DNA from: Henricia sp. BOLD:AAB3569
Lineage: Eukaryota > Echinodermata > Asteroidea > Spinulosida > Echinasteridae
Direction of reading: 5' to 3'
Length of the DNA stretch: 64,000 nt
Assembly (NCBI GenBank): GCA_037783545.1
Contig: JBBELK010000684.1
Location: forward strand, 372,001 to 436,000
Position numbers and translations under genes: made by a program. The notes beneath the pieces were generated by a model. That model had not been told where the DNA came from and searched no databases. It saw only the letters and a program-made list of their open reading frames with translations. Below, in pieces: positions 10,741 to 22,278 of this stretch (positions within the stretch are counted from its first letter, which is position 1; each line of letters begins with the position of its first letter).

Positions 10741-12673
10741 AAATAAAATGTAGTTAGTCAACAAAACAGTATGTACAGTACATGTACACTGTACATGGTA
10801 CATGTACGTATATAGTATTTATATCGTCTGAGTTTCCATAAAGTGGCGAATCTACAACACTTCTTAAAAGTTAAATCGGCAGTAGTTTCATCAGAAATAG
10901 TCAATATTTTCAGGTGGCACTTTTAGTATAAGTTAAATGTCATAAAAATAAACTTTCAAAATGTACTAAATGTCTCATTACAACACTTACGCTAAAAACT
11001 TACATGTACAGCTATATACTGTACAAATATTCAATCATTTAAACAGTACATTGTCCATCCATAAAGTACGAATGTGAGAAGAGGGGAGTCAGAGCAATGT
11101 AACTATGCCAATGGATGTAAACAAATGAGCAATTGAAAATACGTACAGGGCAGCTGTCTAAAAGACGGAATTCCATGCATCCTGGTTGTACATTTATGCA
11201 TGGCACCTAATAAATCTTTTACAAGCACACGAGAGCATGGACATTTTCAGGTTTGTTTAGAACTCATGTCTCATTGCAGAAAGTTTAAGACTGTTTGCCT
11301 TCTTTGTAGTGACATTAGTAATGTCTAATGGGGGTTATCTCTGAGTTACTTTGCAGACATTAAATATATACAGTCCGTGGTTCTTATCAAATTTGATCTT
11401 TATATTTTTGTCTTAAAATTTTATAGCATTTCAATGAAAAAGAAAAAGAAAACACCTATTTCGATCTGTAGACATCAGTAACCTGGTGAAAAACGTCAAT
11501 TTTTACATCCTTTTTGTTGTGCCTTGTCTATAGACTTGCCCAAGTCTGACTTTGTATTTGGTCTGTGATCCTCGACTAGTTTCTTCTGTCTCAAAAGACT
11601 TTCCGAGACGGAAGAAATGAGATTGGACAGGCCATCGGTTCGAAAGGCGTGCTGTGTGTTGGGCGCTGCTATGCAGACAAAACACATGACAGACTTGGCC
11701 AAATCTATGCCTTGATTTATTTCGGACAAACAATAATTTGAAAGATTGACAGTAATAGTTTGATAAATAAACATTAATATTGGTCAATTTTCTTTTTATT
11801 TCATTGAAAGTAAATAACTTTCAATGGAAGTGATTTTCCTTCATATTTGAAAGTGAATAACTTTTATGAAAATTATCAATTCAAAAACATTTCATTTTTC
11901 ATGGTACGTGCCACATCCAAAACACACGGACATCTTTAGTCCAATGAGTTAGTTGGCAGATTTCCTACAAAAATCGTACATACCGGTACATGTATTTCCC
12001 TACCTATCCCCACTCAAATTAGAAGATGTAATTGTGCAGATCCTCTAAGTACCGGTATAACGGTGGTATCTGCAAACTAACTCAGTGGACTGAAGATGTA
12101 CTCTAAGGACAGCTCGTGGGTTAATTGCTCAGCAGCACAATGCATTTGATGCATTTCAAACATACATACATACATGTAATGCACACTTACCATACATGTA
12201 CATACATGGACTTGTAACATAACAATAAATACTCACCATCCTGGTATTCGGCATGATTGTCTGTGATAAAAATAAATAAATAAATAAAGTGAACTGTAAT
12301 TTACACCATTTAGGTACATGTATAGAGCTTGTGAATAGGATCAACACTTGTTGCCAGTTGTAATATTTAATAATGACGTAAATTTCTTTAAATCTGTAGG
12401 AGTCCAAAGTCGAGGTACCAGACAACATAAAAACACACATGTAAACAAACCGTAATGTTACGTTTGAATCTGTGGGGGAAAAAGGTTTTATAAACCAAGT
12501 TTAAGTTTATCACTCGTCTGGTACATTTTGTGAAAATTACGGTTTTCCAATTTTTATTTGCAGCACAAACAATTTTTTTTTGATTCACTACCAGCTTGTG
12601 GTAAACGTAGAATAATAACTTATTTTTGTGGGGCAAACCAGGTTTTTAAAAAATGTCTGCTATATTACTACTT
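10741..12673. other. No recognised gene
   Basis: AT-rich sequence with ACATGTAC simple motifs and an (AAAT)n run near 12273. A minus-strand open frame at 11496-11774 (C-terminal part DLGKSIDKAQQKGCKN) overlaps imperfect inverted repeats around GACTTGCCCAAGTC and has no gene-like context. I see nothing else to support. Confidence 0.5.
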
Positions 12674-12970
12674 CAGTGTTTCCCCCAGAAAATTGTTAAA
12701 GCGTAGTGGTAAAATATATTCAAGATGACATACATACATGTTCGTTGTCTGTTCACTTTCGCCATCCGATACTGTGATACTGCCATGATACAAACAGTGA
12801 ATTTCTGGAGAGTTTCTCCTTCGTTTATTGTACATTTGTCAGTTTCATAGCCTTTTGTATAAATGTTCATGTCTGAGAGTTCAGAAAGCTCTGAATGTGA
12901 AAGGGTAGTGGCCATTTGTAAAAGGGTAGTGGCACCACTACTCTATAAGTAACGCTTTGGGGGAACCCTG
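12674..12970. mobile_element. hAT-like MITE
   Basis: About 297 bp with ends CAGTGTTTCCCCCA and TGGGGGAACCCTG, an imperfect terminal inverted repeat of the CAGNGTTNCCCCCA kind seen in hAT elements. A clean 8-bp target duplication is not visible, so the copy is old or the ends are off by a base or two. Confidence 0.55.
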
Positions 12971-13131
12971 TAATTTTTAAAATTTAAAAATTGTTAAAAT
13001 ATTGCATATGTTAAGAATAAAATAATCAGTTGGCAAGGGATTCACGAGTTTTTGGTATAATTCTTTCAATGGCATATTTATGCCTCACATGGTGTACATG
13101 TCGTTTTGTTTAATTTGTTTGTATATCCCCT

Positions 13132-13690
13132 TTAAAGGGCTCCTGAAATGCTCAATAACGTTATGCACAGTTTTTGCTGCATATGAAGGATACTTGTTTA
13201 GAAAGACCATAGGTCTACTGTTCATTTTGATGCCCCATGAATTAAAATTTCTTCACATAAACTCACAGAAAGGGGGCGCTGTTTGGGGAATGTCACTTTA
13301 GGAACACACAGCAGAAAAGCAAAGATAAAACATAAGACTTCAAACTGGAATTGTGGAAAAATGCTGCAGTTTCCAGCCTTAGTTTGTTCATGGTTTGCAA
13401 CAGGCAGCATGTAAAACAAACCCAAACAATAATGGGTTACAAATGTTTCAGCAAGTTGGAGAAAATTGTGAAAACTTTTGTGCACAGTTGAATGAGATTT
13501 TCCTGTGTTTTCCTAATGTGACATCGCCACTTTGCAAATGCATATGTAACTTTCATAAGCATAAAAATCAAAAACCTTTATTTTAACCCCCCACACAACT
13601 TCAAAGTAGGGTTTTTATTATTGTAAATTAATGGACTAGTTTCATAGCTCAGATTTCATTGATAAAAACACCATTTCAGGTGCCCTTGAA
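13132..13690. mobile_element. TTAA-type MITE, degraded
   Basis: Left end TTAA followed by AGGGCTCCTGAAATG; right end CATTTCAGGTGCCCT followed by TTGA. The 15-bp ends are inverted repeats with one mismatch, about 550 bp apart. The right TTAA has decayed to TTGA. No coding content is recognised. Confidence 0.5.
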
Positions 13691-14019
13691 AGTCTGAACA
13701 CATTGTCATTGAGCATTATTTCATTATTTCATTCAACGTATTGACCTACACGTTTAGGAGAGTTATGCTTTGTAGGACTTTGTAGACCCACAAACTGTAA
13801 GGGGCAAACGCCACCGAACCAATTCCTGGATCGACAAAGTCCTAAAATTGGTAACTAGTATATAACCATAGAGCAAGGAACAGTGTAACACAGTCAGACC
13901 TGGTCGCACTGGAGAGAAAGAGGATGAAAGCTAAGCGCAACGGGTTTATATAGCTAACTTTGTCACACCCCAAAAACTCAAGTATAAAAACGCAAACAAA
14001 GGAAACAATGCAAACCTAT

Positions 14020-14101
14020 GCATGCGTATCTTGCATGCTTTCTTTTATTTAGCCTGGGCCACCTGCCCTGGCATGCGTATCTTGCATGCTTTCTTTTATT
14101 T
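14020..14101 (+). repeat. 31-bp direct repeat, two copies
   Basis: GCATGCGTATCTTGCATGCT plus TTCTTTTATTT occurs at 14020-14050 and 14071-14101, separated by 20 bp. It is a short local duplication with an internal GCATGC...GCATGC symmetry. Confidence 0.8.
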
Positions 14102-14442
14102 GCCACGTATGGCATTTTAAAGGAGAATTATATATTCACCCTGCACCAGAAAGGGAGGTATTCACTACACACGTATAGTACAGACTTACACTATCAGTAT
14201 TTTGTTTAAACCAGGTCAAGTACGAAGCTATTTTAAGTATTTACACACGCGGACGTCAATCAAGTCCGAGTGCATTGGCGATGTCACGCACAACTTTAAC
14301 TGTGCCAAGAGTAAATTGCAATTGATTAATATTGTTGGTTTTGTTTTGTTTATTAAATGATCGTCTTACGTATCGAGAGGTACGTACGTAGTAGATACCT
14401 GTTACTACTACTAGAACTTTAGGTTCATACAATCTTCCAACA

Positions 14443-14705
14443 AATTGACATTTCTTTTCGTTATCGAACGAAAGTCTTTGTTTTAAGTGAGATACGTTTA
14501 TAGTATCAAAAGCTGATTTTGAGGAAAAGTATGTGATTGTGCGAATAAAAAGCGAGTTCCTGCACTCGGCCGTATCCCAAGTCAACAAACTTTGGTGTTC
14601 ATTCTCTTGTTATTTTGTTTTCTATAAGGTAGATATAGAAAAGAAATATAATTTCTCACGTAGGAACGTAGGAAGAAATTGACATTTCTTTTCGTTATCG
14701 AACGA
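14443..14705 (+). repeat. 29-bp direct repeats flanking about 200 bp
   Basis: AATTGACATTTCTTTTCGTT continuing to ATCGAACGA occurs at 14443-14471 and 14677-14705. A minus-strand open frame of 110 codons (14256-14588) covers the first copy; its protein is not recognised and the repeat makes a coding role uncertain. Confidence 0.7.
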
Positions 14706-15067
14706 CAGGTGCGCTCATTGAGCGCCTTGCGTAACTCCATTGTTACGCACCAGTGCCCCCGGCTATATAGCCAGTGCACTTCACACGTTTCGTTCTTCTC
14801 GGTTCAAGTAACGGAACCTCGCTTACCCACCCTCCCTTCCCTTTGACTCCACCCTTCCCTCCCCCAGGCAAAGCAACAGCAAGAGTGTGCACTCTCGTTT
14901 GGTATCCTTGGATGCACCCAAGTTTCCTCTTCAAAGAAGGGGATTTTCGTGGCCTCCGAGCGCCAGCTCGCCGCTGGACTGATACCAAACGTCTTGCTTA
15001 CTGCCTGGACCAGTGTTTACAATCTTGTGACGCGATATTAACATCATCAACAATAAGTCTTGGTTTT

Positions 15068-15230
15068 TATAGCCTGACTTCTGCCGACCTTGTCGGCTTT
15101 GTACTTTGCGGGAAAAGTTCGTTTGTGTGTTTCACACCATTGTCAAATTTTGAAATCTGGTTTTTTATAGCCTGACCTCTGCCGACCTTTGTCGGCTTCG
15201 TACTTTGTGGAAAAGTTTGCTGTTTGTGTG
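15068..15230 (+). repeat. Two about 63-bp direct repeats with a CCGAC/GTCGG hairpin
   Basis: TATAGCCTGAC(T/C)TCTGCC starts both copies at about 15068 and 15166. Each contains CCGACCTTGTCGG-like hairpins and ends in GTTTGTGTG. They lie directly upstream of the recombinase fragment and may belong to the same dead element. Confidence 0.6.
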
Positions 15231-15289
15231 CTTTTTGTCTATTGACAGAATTATGGAATCGGTCGAGCCGTACTGTGGAGGACCCCTAA

Positions 15290-15573
15290 TTGCATCGCCT
15301 AGCTACTAATGTTCTACCAACGCTCCTGGCTTCAGCTAAAGCAGACTCCATTGCCGCCAAGTACACCGCAACCTGGAACCATTGGGAGACATGGGCAAAC
15401 TCGCAACCAAGCATCAACTCCTTCCCATAGCAGCAGACCCGTATCATCTCTGCCTCTACATGTCGCATTTGGCCACTTCGTCTGGCGCCAAGACGGCAGC
15501 ATACGCCCTGGCACCAGCAGTCAAATGGGCGCATAACCTCGCCGGCCTACAGTCACCCACCGACAGTGTTTAA
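15290..15573 (+). pseudogene. Tyrosine recombinase N-terminal (SAM-like core-binding) fragment
   Basis: Two frames joined by a one-base shift encode a contiguous homologous stretch. Frame 1 (from 15290) includes LLASAKADSIAAKYTATWNH and WETWANSQPSINSF; frame 2 (from about 15421) includes PIAADPYHLCLYMSHLATSS and AVKWAHNLAGLQSPTDS, then a stop. The pattern S..RKY...W..W..W......P..P......Y...L is that of the N-terminal core-binding domain of XerD-like tyrosine recombinases carried by metazoan DIRS and Crypton elements. The catalytic domain with R..HxxR..Y is absent. The frameshift near 15420 and lack of the C-terminal domain make this a remnant. Confidence 0.65.
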
Positions 15574-18012
15574 GACGGGTTACCAGCGCATCCACGCTTC
15601 GCCCGTCTTCAGAAAGGAGCCGATCACTGCCTCCACCCGTGCCAGTAGCCGCTCGAAATTTCGCCGTTGACCTCCATTCGGAGCAAGGGCCAAAATGTGG
15701 TCGATCCATGGTTTGAGCAGGCCCAAGAGCTGGTCCACGTCGTCCCAGCCGTCCTTGCTCAGGGCGTCGAAAAATGTTGCTGAAATTCTGAAGGCTGAAC
15801 AGAGTCCCTTAAAAGCGGGACTTGCCTGAGACTCCGTGTCCCCATAGGCGTCGGGTTTTTCCTAAAAAAGAGGATTGTCTGAAACTAAAAGGCGAACACT
15901 AAAGGACGATTTCGCATTAAATCGGGAAAACTGCCGTGCTCGGACACCCATGATTTTCCTGATGACGGAAAAGGAGTATCAAATGGCGAAAAGATGAAAG
16001 CGCAAGAGCTTCAATGAAAACTAAATTTAAGGCTGCCCGAAGGGAACGAGAACTAGGGTGTCCGCGTATGGTTACCTTGCCGTTATTAATCTTAATACAG
16101 GGCCGACACCCTACGTAGACCTGCAGCTATTCCCTTTGTTAATACTTTGTTTGTTTTGCTTCGTTTCGTTTTATTTATTTGCTTTTTTGTATTCTCATCG
16201 ATCTTTAATATTTTATTTTACTCTTCTGGCTGCCAGTACACCAAGGCCCAGCTTGGAGTTATCGTTGGCCGAGATCAACCACCCCTACGCCATAACTAAG
16301 TGCTGCCTATGTTGGACTTTACCGAATAATTTGCATCTATAAAATACACCCATTTAGTTTTATATCGATAAATTTTCCTTTCTATATAAGGTTACACCTA
16401 CCTCCACAATATCGTATGCGATGTCCATGTCTCCGGCCGCATACAGAACTCCGAGAGAGTTGAAGAATGTATCGCAAAGGCGCTAAAATTGTCAACGGCC
16501 CCGTAAACGTGCACGTAAAAAGGCGTACTGCGCATGTCCTGTGAGCGCTAATGGATTGAACCAATCAGGCGCACCGCGTCAGACCTTCCAAATCTACGGT
16601 ATGTCGACTGATAATTGGGCAGATACACACGCCCTCAACCGAACCACACGCATTACGGGTAAATCCCAAAACCGCAAACTCTCATAAACAATAGACTGCC
16701 AAAGTAAAACGTCACTCTCAGTGTGTTGCCATGGTTATTTGGTCCAAACCAAAACGTGTGAACCACTTCTCTGCGCTTCACACAAATGGAAGCTTCAGAT
16801 TACCAGCGATTACTTAGACGTAACCACCGTAGCAACGACGTCACACTTTGGCAGTCCACTGGAACGAATTTACCAGTCGGACCCTACACGCATGAGCCAT
16901 CGTGCACCAAACATATAGTGCCACTCAATACAAGCTTCCCTAGACAATCTAGAAAAGCTCCTTACCCAATAAGAAGGGTCTTCATTTGAATTGCTTATGT
17001 CGATACGCAACGAATCATTTATAGGAGAGTAGAGACGTCCGAGAACTGTATTCTTACTGGATTTTAAAACCTTTCTCACTACACCTTACCGGTAAAATCC
17101 TTCGGACAAAATATTTATCCCCGAAATACCATTGACAGTAACCCGTACACTCTCTCGATCTACCGTCCCCCGGCCCCGTGTCTTTCCTTCTTTCATGGTC
17201 CAACCATGCATGAAACGAATTATCGCCAGCACAGCTCACGTCCTACCCAGCTGGCGAGCTGCTAGAATCACGAATCTGTCGCCCTCATCGGCACGGCATG
17301 AGCGATATAAATACTGCACAGACCGTTTTGTATGTTTATCAGGATGACGTCAAAACCCTGTTAATAAACAGACCAAGTGACCTCGAGCGTTTCAGAATTT
17401 CGGGTGAAGAGGGTCGGAACTGCTTTACGTTTTAAGCAAAAGCCTGTCGATTTTTTTGTGAAAAACAAGTTGTGATGGTGTTGTAGACACATACACCTCC
17501 ATGATAAACAGAAAAATTCAAAAATTGTGGAAGGGGGGATTCTAGCTGTTTAACAATTTCCTTGAAAATACTTAAGCTTGTTGTGCCCTGTCTCAGTGGC
17601 GACCAGTGAATGGGATTCATACCGAATTGAGAAATAAATACTTTTTTACGAAGAATTAGTGGCAAACATGTATGGTATTTTTCACTGTAGTCCCCGCCTG
17701 TACTTTGTTTCACTACGGTACCACTTTTCTCATTTCCATTTTCGTCATTGTGTAAGTACACCTTGTTAAAGCATAAGATTAATGTACAAAACATATAAGA
17801 CCAACTTAATATTGATTTTCAGTAAAATCATCTTTTTTTTTCCTACCCTTTTCTGTTTATATCTGCACTTACTGATACTAGTTTTGAGGACAAATAGTGA
17901 TGTCTGACTTGTAAATTCATCCCAACTTGTTCGTAAATGAAAATGCAAACATAAACATATATTAGTTGTCCACAAAATATTACAAAATACTATTTTGTGT
18001 TTTTGACACAGG
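15574..18012. other. No recognised gene
   Basis: Mixed sequence. 15580-16050 resembles continuing decayed element sequence with GC-rich patches. A minus-strand open frame at 17432-17794 (120 codons) has no recognisable domain. CGACCAGTGAATGGGATTCA at about 17600 resembles CGACCAGTAAAGGGAATTCA near 28078, so part of this is an unnamed dispersed repeat. Confidence 0.4.
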
Positions 18013-18830
18013 GGTCAAGATTCCAAAAGAGTAGCTGCTTTTCGAGAAAGCTATGGTATGCTGGCTGAGTTAAGATCATTAGTCCCTGCTTCAGTGCCCA
18101 TGGTCGCCTCACCGCTACATCATCTTTGGCTGTACTTGAACACATTATTAACAGCCTCTCTCTTTAATCTTTAATCGTTGAGTCGCCGGACAGATCCAAC
18201 ATCCACTATAGTGTATTCCTCTCCAGCTTGAAAGAGCACCCCGACATATTCCGAGGCTTAATGACTGAGCTTCAGGACCTGCAGGATGAAACCCCAAAAA
18301 CAGTTGTGTTCTGCAGGACACACCGGCAATGCCGAGAGCTGTATAGTGCATTTGGAAGGTACATGAAATATTTGTCACCTCGTCGATATGCAATGTATCA
18401 TTCAACTACGGAAGAAGATGTCAAAAATGAAGTTCTGAATTCATTTTCAAAAGCTGATGGACATATTCGTGTGCTGTTCTGCACCATAGCATTTGGTATG
18501 GGTTTTAATTGCCAGAAACTAACCCGCGTGTACCATTTTGGACCCTCTGAGGGTATGATTATGTCCAAGAAAGTGGAAGGGTAGGAAGAGGCGGAGAACT
18601 TTGCCACGCTGTTCTAATCAAATATAAGGGTTGTACTCGCCAGAAAGTCAGCAAGGAGATGTTGGAGTACATGACTAGCAGTGAATATTGCAGGAGAATA
18701 CATCTGCTGAAACATTTTGGAGTAGCACCAAGTACATCCCAAGTGTCACATAATATTCCAGTCAATCTAAGCAATATTTTGGCTCAACCCACCACTAATT
18801 GCAACATAATTGTTTTAACTGGTATGTATT
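18013..18830 (+). pseudogene. RecQ-type DNA helicase fragment, frameshifted
   Basis: After a possible acceptor (TTTGACACAG at 18003-18012) the sequence encodes a RecQ-like superfamily 2 helicase, a 3'-5' DNA-unwinding ATPase in intact form. In order: FRESYGMLAELRSLVP; motif III as LTATSS (frame changes near 18106); an in-frame stop near 18162; SPDRSNIHYSVFLSSLKEHP; motif IV TVVFCRTHRQCRELY; motif V RVLFCTIAFGMGFN; then a one-base loss near 18553 before motif VI QESGRVGRGGE; then zinc-binding-side residues including EYCRRIHLLKHFG. ATP-binding motifs I and II are not here. Two frameshifts and a stop indicate a dead copy. Its last coding part (from 18758) belongs to a repeat found inverted at 21.8-22.3 kb, so the helicase may have been carried by a mobile element. 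Confidence 0.75.
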
Positions 18831-19250
18831 TTAGTAAAGTCTCCTGAACACCAAACTAAAAGTCTACCAAAATATATTTGGTGGAAGGGTGTCAAATTTG
18901 CATAATATGCAAATTACCTGCCGTCATTATGAACAATTATATTTTTCACTATAACTATATATGTAGATACCCAATCAAAGTGTCGAAACCTATGTTAGCA
19001 TTGTCACAGTACACGATAAACATGTTTCTGAATTGATAGTGTGAACACAAATATGCAAATTAGGCAAATTAGCGGCCACCATTAGGGAAAAAATGTACAC
19101 TATTTTCGTACGCAAGTATCTACTTAATACGATGTACATGTATTTGTGTAACGTATACCCATGATTTTATGGCCAGAGAACATAAACACGTTTCTCAATT
19201 CATATTGTTCAGATAAATATGCAAATTATGCAAATTAGGTACCGAAATTG
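18758..19250 (+). repeat. Left arm of a 0.5-kb inverted repeat pair
   Basis: From CCAGTCAATCTAAGC through the RecQ 3-prime coding end and several ATGCAAAT/ATTTGCAT octamers, this matches the complement of about 21782-22278 with moderate divergence. Shared marks are GTAGACTTTTAG / CTAAAAGTCTAC, the palindrome TTTGCATAATATGCAAA and TGGCCGCTAATTTGC. Divergence indicates two independent insertions of one family, not a young palindrome. Confidence 0.75.
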
Positions 19251-19789
19251 TTAAAAAAGTGTTTTTCACAAAAAAATCTCTAAACCCCGCTTTTCCTGGT
19301 CAGGAAAATTACGATAAGCACACTTCTACAATAATCCATTTTATGACTTTTGGGACTTTTGGCAAAGGGACTTGCCCCCAACGCCTATACCTGAACACTC
19401 TTCCCTTTTGTTAACGCACCCCCTCCCCCCTAAAAACTGAAAGGAATTCTTTTGAAATTCCTTGGATGTTTGATACACAATGGGGGAACGATGGAAGAGG
19501 GGGTGAGGGAACCCGCTGCCACATATCGTGCTGCATATGCAGCGGTGGAACTGGAAACATCCCCAGCACTGTAGGCAGGCGTGCTGAATAACAACGTCTG
19601 GGGCGTTTTCTTGAAGCCAGGGTGCCCTTTTTGTGGAAAATATAGTAATATAGTACGATATATGTGACAGAGGACAACTCCCCCTTCCCTTTCCCCATTA
19701 GGTCTCACACATCCAAGGGAGTTGAGGTATAGGGGCGGAAGGGGGGAGTGGTCCCTTTGTCACATATCGTGCTGGGTGTAAAGCTATTT

Positions 19790-20425
19790 TTTCTGTGGCA
19801 AGGATGCCAAGGGCTTTGTTTGTGGCAAGCGTCCAAGTACCTTTTGGGGCAAGCGTGCCCTCTTTTGTGACAAATATGCAAGGACCTTTGTGGCAGGAAT
19901 ACCGAGCAATTTTGGACAAGCTGCTTCTGTGGCAAATAAGCCAAGGGCTTTGTTTGTGGAAAGAGTACCATTTACTCTTGGGGCAAGCGTGCCAAGTACT
20001 TTTGAAGCAAGCATGCATGCCCTCTTTTGTGGCAAATATGTCAATTACTTTGTGGCAAGTGTCCAAATTACTTTGTGGCAAGTGTGCAAAGGACTTTGCG
20101 GCAAGTGTGCCAGGTACTTTGTGGCAAGTGTGCCAGGTACTTTGTGGAAAGTGTGCCAGGTACTTTGTGGAAAGTGTGCCAGGTAATTTGTGGAAAGTGT
20201 GCCAGGTACTTTGCGGCAAGTGAGCCAGGTACTTTGCGGCAAGTGAGCCAGGTACTTTGCGGAAAGTGTGCAAGGTACTTTGCGGCAAGTGTGATGTGCC
20301 AAGTACTTTTGGCAAGTGCGCCAAGTACTTTGCGGCAATACTTTGCTGCAAGTGCGCCAGGTATTTTGTGGCAAGTGTGCCCTCTCCTTTTGTGGCAAGT
20401 GTGCCAACGACACTGCGGGCATGCA
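19790..20425. repeat. 23-bp minisatellite
   Basis: About 25 copies of GGTACTTTGTGGCAAGTGTGCCA or variants; spacing is exactly 23 bp between copies at 20113, 20136 and 20159. Copies at the left end (19790-20030) are more diverged, with GGGC/AGCA changes. As 23 is not a multiple of three and the unit has no stops, all frames stay open, producing the long but meaningless minus-strand frame of 242 codons at 19698-20426. Confidence 0.85.
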
Positions 20426-20634
20426 TGCCCGTTTAACCCTTTGCGGACATGTTTTCTTTTGCCGAAAATTAGTCCAACAACCAACACATGGTATTAAGGC
20501 AAGCCGAGGCTAGAGCTGTCGGCTGATTTCAAGGGGTTGACTGGAGTAAATTTCTATTTAATAGACTTATAAAATGACCTCTTGTTTAATTCTTATTTTT
20601 CTATTAGCAATTTGTATGTCTTTTATATTCATAT

Positions 20635-20775
20635 TTAAAGGCACAGGCTCGTCAGCACTGCGTGCGCGCCAAATTCGTGCCACGAAATACGCAGCTCTAT
20701 GCCTTTGCTATGGAGCTGCGTATTTCGTGGCACGAATTTGGCACGCGCGCATTGCTGACGAGCCTGTGTCTTTAA
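20635..20775. mobile_element. Palindromic MITE with TTAA flanks, copy 2
   Basis: The 133-bp element 20639-20771 lies between TTAA at 20635-20638 and 20772-20775. It has the same arms as 10196-10326 (GCGCCAAATTCGTGCCACGA and complement) and cleaner ends, AGGCACAGGCTCGTCAGCA and its near-perfect complement. The loop is around GCTCTATGCCTTTGCTATGG. Confidence 0.8.
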
Positions 20776-20898
20776 ATATTTGTTATTAATGTAAATGTTA
20801 TACCGTATTTGTAAAAATATAATTTGACCCTAAAACCACGAAATTAATTTCATAAATTTGGAATCCGACGTTTACGAGTCACTCCATGAACATTGGGT

Positions 20899-21745
20899 TT
20901 AAAGGTACACACCTTCCTACTGTTTACATGATTTAGTGATGTAGCGGCATTGACAATACTTTTTTGATGGTCGTTGCCAAAAAATTTCATCAAAATATCC
21001 CGTAATTTACTAAAGAAGTACAAAAATAACGAAAACGGTCAAAATATGGGTTATACGCTTTACCGGCCGTTGCAACTACGCGAGAGCCTCACGACTTTGT
21101 CACAAACGATTCGCTCTTCTCCTGCTCAGGATATCTCCAATTTTCTGCTCACGATTTCACTGGACAGCCCGTACGACCGAATAGGAATTTCCGTTTTCTT
21201 TTGAGGAGTTGGCATCATGTTTTTTCTTCACGAACGTACGTGCACCGAAGCAACACGCCCTTCCGTGTACGTGTGTGCACTGGGGCTATTTGCCGTGTAC
21301 TGCGCGGGGCAAATTTCTACACTCCACGGTAGCCTGCCGTAGCACGCGCTCGCTCCCGTTCTTCGGACTCTCGAAACAAACAATTATGTTCGAATTTTCA
21401 TACTAATGTTTAACTTTGTTTCATACCTGTATAAATAGTCTCTCTTTTGTGAATTACTTATAAATATTGGGGGAAAATCAGAGTTGAATTTGGTGCAGTT
21501 CTGCAGTAACAAACTTTTATACGGCTGGAAATACAACTAACTCACAAGACCACTTGACTTTTCGGAACCAGAATTTGGTTCCGAAAAGTCACGTGACTTT
21601 GGATTTTTCAAAAGTGCTCAAAAACGGCTAAATTTGACGGCGTCTTTTCAGGATATATCTAATTTACTCTCGAATGCGCTTCAGAATAATGTATGGGTCT
21701 ATTTCGAGCCCAAAATAGCCCAACAAAGAAGGTGTGTTCCTTTAA
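20899..21745. mobile_element. piggyBac-like non-autonomous element
   Basis: TTAA at 20899-20902, AGGTACACACCTTC at the left end, GAAGGTGTGTTCCT at the right end, TTAA at 21742-21745. The 14-bp ends are inverted repeats with one mismatch. The 839-bp interior has no transposase; it contains a GGTTCCGAAAAGTCACGTGA hairpin region near 21575. TTAA duplication and AGG-type ends point to piggyBac mobilisation. Confidence 0.65.
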
Positions 21746-21781
21746 TCACTCAATTTTTCTTTCCATTTTTGTTTTACAGTG

Positions 21782-22278
21782 ACGGCAGCTAATTTTCATA
21801 ATTTGATATTTATCAGCTAATTTGCATAATTCTCTAAACACTTAATTGAAAAAGATGTTTATCATGTTCTCTGGCCATGGCCATAAAAACGTAATTTACA
21901 CATGTAAATCGCTTTGAACAGATACCTACGTACAAAGTAAAACGGTTTTCCTTATGGTGGCCGCTAATTTGCATAATTTGCATATTTGTGTTAACACTAT
22001 TAATTCAGAAACATGTTTATCGTGTACTGTGACCATGCAAACACGGGTTTAGACATTTTTATGTGCTTTGATTGGGCACCTAAATCTAAAGTTAAATTGA
22101 AAAGTAGAGTTTTCCTAATATCGGCAGGTAATTTGCATATTATGCAAATTTGACACATTTCCACCAAATATATTTTGGTAGACTTTTAGTATGATGTTCA
22201 GGAGACTTTACTGAAATGCATAGCACTTAAAACAATTCTGTTGCAATTAGTGGTGGGTGTAACCCTAATTTGACTGGA
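21782..22278 (-). repeat. Right arm of the 0.5-kb inverted repeat pair
   Basis: Complementary partner of 18758-19250, including a diverged copy of the RecQ 3-prime coding end (minus strand, about 22215-22278). It carries TAATTTGCATAATTTGCATA and TAATTTGCATATTATGCAAA, dense POU-octamer-like motifs. Confidence 0.75.

Noticed and set aside
10360-10757. Ser-rich, Arg/Thr-rich and Asp/Glu-rich frames on both strands
   Set aside because: All arise from the CTCGTCCTG simple repeat; none has a domain outside it.
14774-15175. 133-codon plus-strand open frame in the C-rich stretch
   Set aside because: Low-complexity proline-rich start, no domain, and it overlaps the direct repeats before the recombinase relic.
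19698-20426. 242-codon minus-strand open frame
   Set aside because: Product of the stop-free 23-bp minisatellite.
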